Part shown: one piece after another, positions 34,690 to 46,770 of the stretch
How positions within the stretch are numbered: position 1 is the stretch's first letter
Layout of the letters: each line of letters starts with the position of its first letter
Source: Salvia splendens
Lineage: Eukaryota > Streptophyta > Magnoliopsida > Lamiales > Lamiaceae
DNA length: 64,000 nt
Reading direction: 5' to 3'
Assembly: GCF_004379255.2 (NCBI RefSeq)
Contig: NC_056051.1
Coordinates: 11,075,968-11,139,967 of the forward strand
Notes under the pieces: generated by a model
Seen by the model: only the letters and a program-made list of their open reading frames with translations
Told to the model about the DNA's origin: nothing
Database searches by the model: none
Translations under genes and position numbers: made by a program

Positions 34690-34869
34690 TTTCCTCCAAG
34701 GCTTCAAGAAATTTTCTCTATATTCAAACAATATGACCCTAAAAAGCCAAATGGGTATGAGGTTTTAGCATGAATATACTTCAGCTAATGAAAATCTCCT
34801 TAATCATTTCCATCCCAAAACATAGTAAACTTTAAAGCAAGAACACAGTTAGAGCTACAAAATCAAGAT

Positions 34870-35084
34870 CCAGAAAACACCCATTTGTTCAAATGAACTC
34901 CCAACCAAAAAATAACTAAACAAAAAAGTAAATTCTAAGATACACATCACATCAACGAAATGAAAAAATGGGGAAGGAAGCATAATAGAATCTCCATTCC
35001 TTAAAGTATGAACACCCAACCAAAACACAATTGAACAAAAAACAAATTCCAAGATTCACATCGATGAAATGAAAAAAACAACGA
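34870..35084. repeat. imperfect ~115-bp tandem repeat
   Basis: The words 'caaatgaactcccaacc', 'taaattctaagat' and 'catcaacgaaatgaaaaaa' return about 115 bp later as 'tatgaacacccaacc', 'aaattccaagat' and 'catcgatgaaatgaaaaaa'. It lies upstream of the SBP1-like exon 1 and ends at the solo LTR. Confidence 0.6.
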
Positions 35085-35089
35085 ATCAA

Positions 35090-36540
35090 TGATGCACTTT
35101 TTATTAGCACTATAAATACCTGCAAGTATACAGAGTAGGAATAGTATAGCTAAAGGTCAGTACCGGATATCGATCACGGGGAAAGCAAACACAAATTGTC
35201 TATCTTCTACTAAAACTCAATTACTATTTGGAAAGCCGAAAGATTCGAAGATTTTTTTAAAACAAATAACTTTGAAAATAAAGAAACTACTAATTGCAAT
35301 AAATCACACGGATAAAAGTATAGAGATAATGGAATTTCAGGGATGTGCTTTCACAATTATGGTTATACAAATTCCAACCACAACATCCTAGCACAGTTCT
35401 TACTTTGATAGAACGAGTCACCTAATTTATGCTCATGCGATGCAAACGTTGATTATAAACATTAGGGTTGTCAATCCTAAATACGTAACTCCTAGAAGCT
35501 CCTAAGACTCTTATAATGTCTTCACTCTCAATTAAACCGTTTTAAAGGAAGCTAATTATAGTGTCTATTAAGTGGATCTAACTCGCCAACCTCCTCTCAC
35601 GATTATGTAGCAAGTTATATTAAATAATCACTGAATGTGTCACTCAGATGTGAAGTATTATGGAACAACTTAAGGAAGAAACAAAGTAAGAACAAACAGA
35701 TATTAAATAGAAATAGGAATTGTATAAACCAATAAAAGTTGCTAACACATCCCTAGAATCCTACGAGTTTAGTACACATGATAGAATAAACTAAAACATA
35801 CATTGAAGGGAAGACAATGAAAACATAAGAACTAAAGCAAATAAAACCCGAAGGTTGAATCCTTGTAGTCGTGATGATCTTGAATCCTGTTCAACTCCTT
35901 GCACAATGAAGCTCTCTAACTTTTGAACTCTGGAAGTATTTTGCAAAGAGAAGATCTTTTTTTGTGATGAAGCTTTGGGGGCTATTTATAGGGGAGAAAT
36001 CGCCCCTTCTCATATAAGGAAAATGGTTGCAAAATATGGTAAATCTTGGGAAGAAGGTAGGGCAAATCTGCTCGCCGCTTTTTCCTGGCGGGCCGCTGCA
36101 CCTTGGCCAGCGGTCGCCATGAGTTGATCCGAGGCTTCTGACCTTTGGCCGGCGGTCGTTGCACTTGTTTCAGCGGTCGCCATCCATCATCCCGTAACTC
36201 TCTGGACTCGCGGTAGCGATCGCCACGCGTTCTCCAACGGTCGCTGGACGTGTCTTGACTTCATGCACAACCCCGAAGCGGGCCGCTATTGGCTTAGCGG
36301 TCGTTGGGCGCCAGCGGTCCCCGACAATGTTACAGCGGACCGCTAGACATGCAGAATAGCTCCATATTTCCAACTTCGGGTTTTGATTCCCTTTTTAGGC
36401 TCAAATATGCACATTTCTCACAAAATATGTCAAAATACCAAAATAGACAAAATATGCAAATAATGGACATATAATGTGACTTAGACATTAAAAACGGATC
36501 AAAAGATTGCCTTAAAACCGTGCAAAATCCGAGCGTATCA
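35090..36540 (-). mobile_element. solo LTR, Athila/Tat-like, minus orientation
   Basis: 1451 bp that read, on the minus strand, TGATACGCTCGG at the start and GTGCATCA at the end. Identical five-base target duplications ATCAA flank it (35085-35089 and 36541-36545), which fixes both ends. No interior or second LTR is present, so it is a solo LTR left by recombination between two LTRs. The part at 36060-36350 is GC-rich with repeated 'gcggtcgc' and 'gcggaccgct' words. Family assignment rests on the TGATAC ends and general layout. Confidence 0.85.
35983..35991 (-). promoter_or_regulatory. TATA box of the solo LTR
   Basis: Minus-strand CTATAAATAG in the middle of the LTR, at the place expected for the U3 promoter. 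Confidence 0.5.
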
Positions 36541-36669
36541 ATCAATCACTCTCCTGTCTTTTCTTTCACTCAACAGTTTTGAACTGTTTTGGTTTGTGTT
36601 GTGTGACTGTACGGCAGCTTCCTGCTTCCATTTCGTTTCCTCAACGATTCTTCGGTATTTTACTTTTTT

Positions 36670-36816
36670 AAGACAAAAGTGGTCCTAAACATATGACGAT
36701 TTTATGATTTAGAGGCAGAACATTATCTTTTGAATTATTTCATCCCTTACATTTGAAAATGGCCGGATTTAGTCTGTTTTGGACGGCACCGTTTAAAATT
36801 AACGGTCAACTACTGT
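36670..36816 (+). repeat. ~145-bp inverted repeat, left arm
   Basis: Pairs with the reverse complement of 48848-48990. Shared words include 'acatatgac', 'gaacattatcttttgaatta' and 'ggacggcaccgtttaaaa'. The arms bracket the MYB pseudogene and its insertions. An 11-base word TTTACTTTTTT lies just outside both arms in the same orientation (36659-36669 and 48998-49008), as a target duplication would. Confidence 0.75.
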
Positions 36817-37125
36817 TTAAACTAAATTAGAGGTTTAATTAGAATATTTAATATTTTTCTTAAAGACAATCTCTCTCTCTCAACACTCTATTCTCTCCTT
36901 CTCTAAACACCATCTTCTTCCCCTTCCACTCCACGTCTCCACCACCCTCCTCTGCCGTCGGTCCTGCTCACCAAGTTCGTATCAATTTATGATGCTGCTG
37001 CTTCTCCCGGTGTTCAATTCGCTGCCGCTGATCCTCCAATCCAACCATGTAATTCCCCACCTCCGCTCGAATCATCTCCTACATTACTCCTATCGATTCC
37101 CCGCTTAAGGGAGCATAATTAACTA

Positions 37126-37681
37126 GGGCTGGCAATTTTCGACACGACACGATAATCTGACACGAATCCGCATGAAATTATTGGGTTGGGGTCAAGTCTT
37201 ATTGGATCCGTGTCTTTATCGGGTTAACCCATTAAGAACTCGATAATTTTGAGTTGGGTTCGGGTCGGATGCGGGTCGGATACGGGTAACCCATTAAGAA
37301 ATAATAATATTATTTTTATTATTATTTAAAAAAATATATATTACTTTAATTTTTAATTTCTTATAAATTAGGTTTAAATATTATAAAACGAATTTTAATT
37401 GTGTAAATTAGGTTAAAAATTAAGGTTTAATCGTGTAATATTAGGTTTTAATCGTGTAATATCAGGTTCGGGTTGTTATCGTGTCGTGTCAACCCATATT
37501 ATATCGTTTCGATAACGGGTTCGTGTTGGGTGCGGGTCGTGTTCGGATTTGAAGGTAGCAGGTCGGGTTCGTGTTCGGATTTACAGTTTTCTTAACAGGT
37601 CGGGTTCAGGTTAGGCCTTATTGGGCTGGGTCATTATCAGGTTGACCCGATAACGACCCAATCCGCACGATTTGCCAGCCC
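37126..37681. mobile_element. 556-bp inverted-repeat element (GGGCTGGCAA ends)
   Basis: Begins GGGCTGGCAATTTTCGACAC and ends TTTGCCAGCCC, each end flanked by TA. The body is rich in repeated 'cgggtcgggt', 'gataatgac' and 'gtgtcgtgtc' words and has no frame. It is a non-autonomous DNA element. The TA flanks would fit a Tc1/mariner-type insertion, but a longer imperfect flank ('ataattaac' both sides) is also possible, so I leave the superfamily open. Confidence 0.65.
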
Positions 37682-37747
37682 TATAATTAACCCCTGCTTG
37701 CTTACTGTTGCATCGGTTAAATAGGCGACGGCGGAAATTGTACAGAA

Positions 37748-38089
37748 TTAGGTTGAATTTAGGGTAATGAGTTGGTAAGTTAGTGTTGTGATTAACGGAG
37801 TCGATCCGGGGAGTGAAAGGCTAAGACTTGTGGGCAGATCGCCGAGCGAAGAGCTAGTGTGGGTAGAATCAGAGGCAGAGGGTCTAGGTAGGGCGAAATA
37901 GGTGATGGAGACGGAGCCGGCGCTGACAGATCTCTTCAAGGGAGGAGTCGTCGTCTTCGGTGAAAGAGGAACACCTGCGCTTGAGGGTGGAATTCCAATG
38001 GTTTTTTATGGTGTTGTCGGTGCGCCGGAAAGGAGGCAGGCAATGGTGGCACATTAGTTGATGAAGCGGGCGTGGGCGCTGTGACGCCC
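37748..38089 (-). pseudogene. R2R3-MYB (subgroup 22) pseudogene, 3' part
   Basis: From the LTR boundary at 38089 the minus strand continues the R3 repeat: HARFIN, a stop in place of the conserved tryptophan region, ATIACLLSG, then in the next phase RTDNTIKNHWNSTLKRRC, the DNA-reading third helix. Further on come PLKRSVSAGSVS and LPTSLSLSLPGS, both typical of the AtMYB44/70/73/77 group. Two frameshifts and a stop show it was a pseudogene, perhaps a gene fragment. The other half lies beyond the retrotransposon at 46776-46890. Confidence 0.8.
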
Positions 38090-40498
38090 CGATTTTTCCT
38101 ATTTCTTTTAAGTTGGTTTTTGGATGACCGTCAAACTTTTAGTCGATATCGTTTCATTTTATTTTTAGAGTTTATGGATTTTTTTAGAAGTCCAAAATAT
38201 TAATTATTTATTCTAGTCAAGCAGTCAAATTTTGGTCAAATATTTTTCTCCCAAATCCCATTACCAAACGATTTCCCCATATCTCCACTCCCTAAAATCT
38301 CTCTAACACCAAATCCATACATCTATCAGGTTTGCCTATAAATATCCCACATTCACGATCCTTTCAAACCTGCTGCAGCTCTTTTCTTCCCTTCCTCCAA
38401 AAGTGTGAAAGAGAAACCAAGAAAGTTGTGATCTGCTTGTGCAAATTTTCTTCCTCCCAAAGGTATTTTCTTTTCTTCAATTCCATGGCATAATTGCACA
38501 ATCACGGTAGCTCACTCACAGAAAATAATACAACACTTAGGAACCCTTCTGAGAGACCCTTTCATGTTCAAGCTCCGATCTTTAGTGCAGTAGAAGATTT
38601 AGTGTCCCAATTCTTTTGAGTAACTCTGAATTTAAATAAGATGGTTGAATAAAAGTTAAATAAAAGGTTTAGAATGGGGAAAAGGGGATGGGACTTACCG
38701 GTTGTGCGAGCAGTGCTGCTCGGCGACGAAGAAGCGGTGATGGCTGCGAATTGCAGCGGCTGCTGGTACAAGCAGCGAGCGAGAGGGAGGTGGACACTCT
38801 GTTCCTGACTTTGGATGAAAATTTGGGGGAGGGAGAGAATCTGTTTTAGGGGTTTTTGTCTCTACTTGGATATAGAGACAAGAACTGAGCTTGGTATTGA
38901 AGAAATTGTTGTGGTGAATTTGTGGAAGAATGGTGGAGGGAGAGACAGACGTGAGATTGAGAGAGAGAGAGGGAGTTGTTTTGGGTTGATGAAGAAGACG
39001 TATTTGGAGGCTGGGAATTTTAATAAAATTGATGTGTTCTTTTTGAGATAAAAAAAGGAGAGAGAGATGTTAGGGAGACGAGGCTGACTATGTACTGGTT
39101 TTTAATCTTTATTGTATGCTTTTGGGCCAATACTTGTTTTGAGCAAATTGGAATTTAATTGAGAAAAAAAGGAATTTTTGTTGGGTAAGGAGTATACTTT
39201 TAAATACTTATCTTATCCTTTTTGTGCATATATGTGTAGTAATGTGGGAGCATAATTCGTTTACTCCTTTAGTTGATTAAATGCTATAGCTACTTAATCG
39301 GTAAGGCCTTGGGCCAATTTTATTTATTCGTAAGTTGGATCCATATATAATCAATTAGTAAATGGAGGTTCGGGTACTGGGCGGCTCTAATTTTTAAAAG
39401 AATCGAAATTTTGGCGTGTTGAGAATTCTAAATAGTGGGATTATTTTGGTTTAGTGTTGATCGAGAGATTAAATATTTTGGGGACTTTTGTGTTTAATTG
39501 ATGAATTCGTCTTATTATATAAAGTTTTCTCGACGAAGGAATGAAGGATAATGTGAGCACACCCACGTCGTAGGATGCATGCATCGTTTTTAAATTAATT
39601 TATTTTGCAAAATCTAATTTTAACATAATCATATTGTGTTAAAAATGGTGAACTTTTGCACTGCGTTTGTGGTTGTAGCAGAAAGTGATTGAGGAGTTAA
39701 GCGTTTGAGGTGGGCTTTCTAACTAAGTATTTTGTGGGCTTTCTTTTAAATAAGGACTACGTCCTAAGTATTTTTTTATGTGAAAAATGATGTAAATATT
39801 GGTCATGCCGTGTTTTGTTTTATCTATGGAACCTATCTGATGTGGCTTTTGCCATCAATGGATAATCGAATTCGGGTCTGTCTAGGGAGTGAGTCCCTAT
39901 TCAGGCTAGTGTACACCTATGGAGATCGTGCGCTATCTCTTCGAGTTGGCCGGTCTAGTGACTCTGAATGTGGCCACATTCCTTGTCATCAAAGGATCAG
40001 ATATGGTAGACAGCTATGAGAAAATGGTTGATCAACCGAATTTTACAATGGAAATTATTTTAGTGTCTTGGGCGATTTCTAAAGTTAAAACCCCAAGGTC
40101 ACTCAATGGTGGCATGATAAATACTTTTTATAAAATGTTTTCGGCATGAGTCCACTGAGTGCATCAAGCACTCAGCCTTGCATTTCTTTTTAAAAATGTG
40201 CAGGTTGAGCGTGACGGGTGCGGTGGGTGTTGAGCAAGACCGTTGAAGAAATTTAAGTGTCTAGAATGTGTCATGTTTTCACAGGTGGCATATTCCTTCT
40301 CTCAAATGCTTCCGCTGAGTAGTTGTCCTTCTTTTTGAGTTGTTCATTGTTGAGATACTCTGATTTTATTCGAGTTATTCCCATTTATTTTGAGTTATGG
40401 TCGAGTTGTGTTGTTTTCCCCTTTCTTCCCCGCTTCTTTAATCCTCCTCTAGTCGCGATCAACCGTGTTTTCTATCCTTAGAAAATGCGGGCGTGGCA
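38090..40498 (+). repeat. 5' LTR (2409 bp)
   Basis: Starts TGTGACGCCCCG and ends GGGCGTGGCA. A TATAAATA box lies at 38337-38344. Relative to the 3' LTR it has about 290 extra bases near 38910-39195 and about 25 near 38735-38765. Small frames such as those at 39780 and 39919 recur in the 3' LTR because the LTRs are copies; they show no domain. Confidence 0.9.
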
Positions 40499-40501
40499 AA
40501 G

Positions 40502-40513
40502 TGGTATCAGAGC
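40502..40513 (+). promoter_or_regulatory. primer binding site, tRNA-iMet type
   Basis: TGGTATCAGAGC, complementary to the 3' end of initiator tRNA-Met, three bases after the LTR. It is the usual plant Ty3/gypsy and copia primer. Confidence 0.9.
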
Positions 40514-40679
40514 AATTTTTCTTTCCGCTCTGGACCCGAGAGTCTTTTTCAGTCTTAGTCTAGACTTGTTTTGCTAGACTAAAATAATAAATAAAATAAT
40601 AATTGTGTATTGAAGGCTCAACATCCCGCTTCGCCACGCTCAACCGAGAAAGAGGTAACATGTTTTTTTTTTAAATGTT

Positions 40680-40830
40680 TTTATGAGAAAGTTTTCTAGG
40701 AAGAACATGAGAAACTATGGTTTTGAAAACAATGTATGTTTTACAATGGGATAGAGGAGCTATGGTTATGAAAACAAAGTATGTTTTACAATGAGATAGA
40801 GGAGCTATGGTTATGAAAAAAAATATTTGT
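40680..40830 (+). repeat. short tandem repeat in the LTR-element leader
   Basis: A ~54-bp segment containing 'gagctatggttatgaaaaca' and 'gtatgttttacaatg' occurs two and a half times. Degenerate 'gctatgg' words continue to about 41240. No reading frame. Confidence 0.6.
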
Positions 40831-41506
40831 TTATTTTTCTACGAGAAGATGAAAATCTATGGTGATAGAAAGATGTATGCTATGCAATGGGACTTGTCTT
40901 TTATGAAAGGATTTGATTAATGGAAAATGTTGTGTTTATGAATTGTTCGAAAATTCTTGAGTTTCGAGAAAAATAGTTTTAACTTTTTCGTTTGGAGAAT
41001 TGAGCTATGGAAGTGTGATGATATTTATGTTATGAGGTACAGAGTATGATGCATTATTCTATGGAGTGTTTTATACGAATGATGAAAGTTGATGCGAAAG
41101 TACGTTTTAGTTTTGAGTCCAAACTTTTACTTTAAAAGTGAGATGTGGAAATTTTTGAGGAAAGTGTGAAAGTGTAAAGGAAATTTTGTTTCAAAAGTTT
41201 TGAATATAAATGTGAAGTTCGAAAGTTTTTTGCTATGGGATGTGAAAATATTGTGTGTTTATCATGTGGTATGAATGACGTTAATTGTGGTAGATGTTGA
41301 GATGTGAGATGATGAAGTATGTTGCGAACATAGAGTGCTTATGTTCTAGGCTTGACTGGGTACGCGCGAACTGTAGTTTTAAGTTGAAATAATCTATCAC
41401 TTTCCCGAGTGACAAAAACGAACGAGAATCTGAAAGTGTGGGGCGAACCCCTAATTTGTCATGGCACGACGAGGCAAGGAGATCGAGAGTGCAAATGGAG
41501 GACGAT

Positions 41507-44500
41507 TGTCACGGCCACCCTTACTAAGGATAATAAAGACGGGGAAATCGTGACTAGGAAATGGACTAAGGAGCGGGGAAGAAGAAGGGGTAAACAATGA
41601 AAGACAACATCTTAAACAAAGCTTCAAAAGAAAAGTTTTAATTGATTAAACAATTAAGCAGCAGATTAATATCTCAAGGTAATTAATGTCAAAAGTAGTG
41701 TAGAGCAAAACGAATGACTTTATCAAGAACGATTCGAAACAAGGCAGCGGAATAAAGGTGTCTAGAGAGTCATAGGGAGACGCCTATGTATGAAGATACG
41801 ACGCATCCGGAATTTCTTAAGGCTCGACTCAACATCCGCCGCAACATCATCGCTCAACCTGCACATAAAGAAAACATATGCAGGGCTGAGTACTTGACAT
41901 ACTCAGTGGACACATGCCAAAATATTTGATAAAAGTTATGTCATTCATACCATAGTGAACTCGAGTTTTAACATCTTAGAAAAGAATATCATCGAGTATC
42001 ACAAAACATTTTCGTAGACTGGCCCGTCAAAACAATCTCCTCACTTTCTCATCAATCAAACAATCACATCCTCTTACCATAGTGTAACGAAAGTGTGGCC
42101 ACACTATTCGCCCACGAGACCGGACGACTAGCAAGGACGGCTCTTGATCCCACCTGTGTACACAACCTGATAGGGTTTGCGGCCCTACTCAGACCCGAAT
42201 TCGTTTCACACATAGCCCTATAGCCTAACGGAGCAAGCTCAAACGAACTAGGCATCAGACAACAATCTCAACATAAAAAACAATCATGGCATGACATAAC
42301 ACTTTAAACCACCCTTATATCTCCAATATCATAATTTTGAAACGTAGAAGAGTTTTAGTAAAGAAAGCCCACCTCGATTGCTTACAAACACGGTTCACAA
42401 CTTTATTGAAATCCTTGCTCTTCGTACCCACGTACGCACAACAACCCTTATTAACATCATAACCACATAATACAACACAATCAGTTTTCTATCAACACAT
42501 TACTCATGCATGCCCTATCGTTCCTTTCATCGTTTTCTCATATTGCTCATCCCAACGTTCACCATCATAAACGATACGAACCCTTTGGCATACATCAACG
42601 TGAAACGCATAATCACATCATAGGATAAGTTCTTACTCACACATGTATCATGTATTTCATTCAAAACTTGCCAACAAGACTATTTCAAACAAGACATGAA
42701 TCTGGCAGAACATTGCAGTCGTTTTGTAAAAATCATTAAAAATCCATCCGATATCATTTGAAGCTAAAATTTGGTCACCACACAGTAGACACATCAAGGT
42801 TCATCCATTTAAAAATCCACACCAAAATCACATCTTTAGGTCGGTCAAAAACAAAAAACGAAACTCACTGGACGAGAATACAAATTCTGACAAGACTGCG
42901 CAGTTCAATTGAAAAATTCGTTAAAAATTCATCTTTTGTCAAAAGAGGCTGAAACTTTGACACAAAACAGAAGACGCTTAAATTTCACTCAGTTAAAAAT
43001 TCGTGCCAAAATAAGATCGTTTGGTCGGCCAAACACCCGTCGGAACCTACTGTCCGGACACCACAGTTTTCATGCTCAACATTTACAAACTAAGGTTTGT
43101 CTATCATTCATCCACACATACATATTCATGCTTTCAACACATATTCCCGCTTCAAAAACGACATCACAGCCATGTTCTCCTATTTACACATAGCATTCAC
43201 CAATGAATCATCCACAAACTCACACACACATATACATACACACACATACACATACTTTCACATGCAAACATCCTTCCCAACTGATTAATTTTTAGATCTA
43301 CGATTTCTACACTCAGTATATGCATGAGGGGATCAAGAAACATGGATTCAATGGTAGAAAGAGAAAGATGAATCAAAGTATACCTTTCTCTTGAAAAACA
43401 ATCGGTAGGAATGACGAATGATGCTATTCTTCGATGACGAATGATGCTATTCTTCGATGAATCTTGAATTTCCAACTCCACAATGATGCAAGAACAAGGA
43501 ATTGGTGAAGGATTGGTGGAGAAGGAGAGGAAGAGAGAGACGTGTGGTATGGAGAGAAGAGGGAGGCAAAAATATGAGGGCTAGGGTTAGGGTTCTTTTA
43601 ATTTATAGTCTAGGATAAATCCCACAATAAAACAATTAAAATTGTGGAAGAATAAAATAGATGTCAATGATTAAATCCCACCATTAAAAGGAAAATAGGC
43701 GTTTAGTATGTGGGGAGTAATTTTCGAAAATTGCTATTTAATTAGCATAGATATTTATTTGGTATTTACTTGGAGAGATAGATACTCACAAAAATAGGTA
43801 AAAAGATATTGAGTATTTAAAAGGCATATGGGCAAAAATTATGAGGTTTTAGGGAAAGAAAGAATCAAATCCTAATTAACATAGGATATAGAGAGATTTG
43901 ACAAGATATGATAAGATTTAATTGGACTTTAATTCAAGGAAAGAGATAAATAAGATACCAATTAAATCTACAAAAATAATTCTATCTCCTAATTAATAGG
44001 AGATTTCGAAAATCTCAAGGGATGGCCAAGGGGCCGAAAATCATGAAGAATAGCATAGAGATAATTTGGTTTGGATTTAATTTGGATAAGTATCCCAAAG
44101 CAATTAATTAAATCCAAGAAATAAAGTATTATTTCCAATAAATAGGAGGGCCGAAAATTTCAAATAAAATGGCTAGAATGATTATGCATTATCCCATTTA
44201 AGTTAATTCGTACATTGGAAGCTTAATCACATTAACTCACATAACTCACAAGTCCAGAGCATTTGTCCTAGCGGCAAAGAGCTTAGACATTATTGTATGA
44301 GGTGCCGAGTTCGAACCCTCTTAACATCAATTGTAATACATCAATTGTAATTTTCTCCTTTCTATGGGAGTTAAAAAAAACTAACATAACTCACAACAAC
44401 TAATTTCACATAATTAACTCAAACACATAGAGACTCAATTTCAATAAAAGAAATTCTCATTCAACATCCACATTAATTAAAATAAAATAAGCCATCAAAT

Positions 44501-44522
44501 AAAAATAATTAAAAAAGTCACA
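41507..44522 (-). mobile_element. inverted, diverged LTR inside the LTR element
   Basis: Read on the minus strand it starts near 44522 with TGTGACTTTTTT and ends near 41507 with CCGTGACA. Between them lie segments homologous to the outer LTRs but in reverse: the 'ccactgag..tcaagtactcagccctgc' stretch (41880-41920), the 'gaattcgggtctg' to 'gtgtggccacac' stretch (42090-42210), and the terminal 'ctaaggataa' region (41507-41590). It belongs to a related but different LTR family. I find no five-base target duplication (ACGAT versus ATTTT), so its arrival may not have been a simple insertion. It is about 3.0 kb, partly enlarged by the SINE. Confidence 0.7.
44252..44383 (+). mobile_element. tRNA-derived SINE with perfect 13-bp TSD
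   Basis: The identical 13-mer ACATAACTCACAA flanks it at 44239-44251 and 44384-44396. The body has an A-box-like 'tagcggcaaagag' near 44269 and a B-box-like 'gagttcgaaccc' near 44308, the two internal RNA polymerase III promoter elements, and ends in an A tract (44373-44380). Length about 130 bp. Target duplication plus A tail show that it was inserted by LINE-type machinery. Confidence 0.88.
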
Positions 44523-44636
44523 ATTTTCTGGGTGTTGGACCATGAAACTTTTTCTTGGGATTGCGTGAAACTTTGAAGCAAGCTCGGTGCGAACCATTCG
44601 AAGAACGTAAGCAAATTTCGGGACGAAATTTTTGTT

Positions 44637-44649
44637 AAGATGGGTAGAT
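44637..44649 (+). promoter_or_regulatory. polypurine tract of the LTR element
   Basis: 'aagatgggtagat' directly before the 3' LTR; interrupted by two pyrimidines, so perhaps mutated. Confidence 0.55.
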
Positions 44650-46770
44650 TATGCCGCCCCAATTTTTCCTATTTCTTTTAAGTTAGTTTTTGGATGACCG
44701 TCAAACTTTTAGTCGGATATCGTTTCGTTTTATTTTGAGAGTTTATGGATTTTTTTTTAGAAGTCCAAAATATTAATTATTTATTCTAGTCAAGCAGTCA
44801 AATTTTGGTCAAATATTTTTCTCCCAAAATCATATTACCAAACGATTTTCCCATATCTCCGCTCCCTAAAATCTCTCCAACACCAAATCCATCAATATCT
44901 ATCAGATTTGCATATAAATATCCCACATTCACGATCCTTTCAAACCTGCCGCAGTTCTTTTCTTCATTTCCTCCAAAAGTGTGAAAGAGAAACCAAGAAA
45001 GTTGTGATCTGCTTGTGCAAATTTTCTTCCTCCCAAAGGTATTTTCTTTTCTTCAATTCCATGACATAATTGCACAATCACGGTAGCTCACTCACAGAAA
45101 ATAATACAACACTTGGGAACCCTTCTGAGAGACCCTTTCATATTCAAGCTCTGATCTTTAGTGCATTAGAAGATTTAGTGTCCCAATTCTTTTGAGTAAC
45201 TCTGAATTTAAATAAGCTGGTTGAATAAAATTTAAATAAAAGGTTTAGAATGGAGAAAAAGGGGATGGAACTTACCGGTTGTGCGAGCAGTGCTGCTCGG
45301 CGACGAAGAAGCGGTTGCTGGTACAACAACGAGCGAGAGAGAGGTGGATACTCTGTTCCTGACTTTGGATGAAAATTTGGGGAAGGGAGAGAATCTGTTT
45401 TAGGGGTTTTTGTGTCTACTTGGATATAGAGACGAGAACTTGAGCTTGGTATTGAGGGAATTGTTGTGGTGAACTTTAAATACTTATCTTGTCCTTTTTG
45501 TGCATATATGTGTAGTGATGTGGGAGCATAATTCGTTTACTCCTTTCGTTGATTAAATGCTATAGCTACTTAATTGGTAATGCCTTGGGCCAATTTTATT
45601 TATTCGTAAGTTGCCATATAGAATCAATTAGTAAATGGAGGTTCGGGTACTGTGCGGCTCTAATTTTTAAAAGAATCGAAATTTTGGCGTGTTGAGAATT
45701 CTAAATAATGGGATTATTTTGGTTTAGTGTTGATCGAGAGATTAAATATTTTGGGGACTTTTGTGTTTAATTGATGAATTCGTCTTATTATATAAAGTTT
45801 TTTCTACGAAGGAATGAAGGATAATGTGAGCACACCCACGTCGTAGGATGCATGCATCGTTTTAAAATTAATTTATTATGCAAAATCTAATTTTAGCATA
45901 ATCATATTGTGTTAAAAAGGGTGAACTTTTGCACGTCGTTTGTGGTTGAAGCAGAAAGTGATTGAGGAGTTAAGCGTTTGAGGTGGACTTTCTAACTAAG
46001 TATTTTGTGAGCTTTCTTTTTAAATAAGGTCTATGTCCTAAGTATTTTTATGTGAAAAATAATGTAAATATTTGTCATGCCGTGTTTTGTTTTATCTATG
46101 GAACATATCTGATGTGGCTTTTGCCATCAATGGATAATCGAATTCGGGTATGTCTAGGAAGTGAGTCCCTATTCAGGCTAGTGTACACCTATGGAGATCG
46201 TGCGCTATCTCTTCGAGTTGGCTGGTCTAGTGACTTGGAATGTGGCCACATTCCTTGTCATCAATGGATCAGATATGGTTCACAGCTATGGGAAAATTGT
46301 TGATCAACCGATTTTTACAATGGAAATTATTTTAGTGTCTTGGGCGATTTCTAAATTTAAAACCCCAAGGTCACTCAATGGTGGCATGATAAATACTTTT
46401 TATAAAATGTGTTCGGCATGAGTCCACTGAGTGCATCAAGTACTCAGCCCTGCATTTATTTTTAAAAATGTGCAGGTTGAGCATGACGGGTGCGGTGGGT
46501 GTTGAGCAAGACCGCTGAAGAAATTTAAGTGTCTAGAATGTGTCATGTCTTCACACGTGGCATATTCCTTCTCTCAAATGCTTCCGCTGACTAGTTGTCC
46601 TTCTTTTTGAGTTGTTGATTGTTGAGATACTCTGATTTTATTCGAGTTATTCCCATTTGTTTCGAGCTATGGTCGAGTTGTGTGGTTTTCCCCTTTCTTC
46701 TCCGCTTCTTTAATCCTCCTCTAGTCGCGATCAACCGTGTTTTCTATCCTTAGAAAATGCGGGCGTGACA
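44650..46770 (+). repeat. 3' LTR (2121 bp)
   Basis: Starts TATGCCGCCCC (the first G of TG mutated to A) and ends GGGCGTGACA. TATA box TATAAATA near 44913-44920. About 290 bp shorter than the 5' LTR through one large gap near 45470. Confidence 0.9.

Larger units (their letters stand above)
38090..46770 (+). mobile_element. complete non-autonomous Ty3/gypsy LTR element inside the MYB pseudogene
   Basis: Two related LTRs in direct orientation (38090-40498 and 44650-46770) with TG..CA-type ends are flanked by GGCGC on both sides (38085-38089 and 46771-46775). A tRNA-Met primer site follows the first LTR and a purine tract preceded by the typical word 'cgggacgaaattttt' precedes the second. The 4.15-kb interior has no gag, protease or polymerase frame; instead it holds an inverted diverged LTR. 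It therefore moved with enzymes made elsewhere, or lost its genes by rearrangement after insertion. Confidence 0.92.

Noticed and set aside
39780..40149. 79- and 76-codon frames conserved at 46052-46421
   Set aside because: Conserved only because the two LTRs are copies of each other; no domain and no start context.
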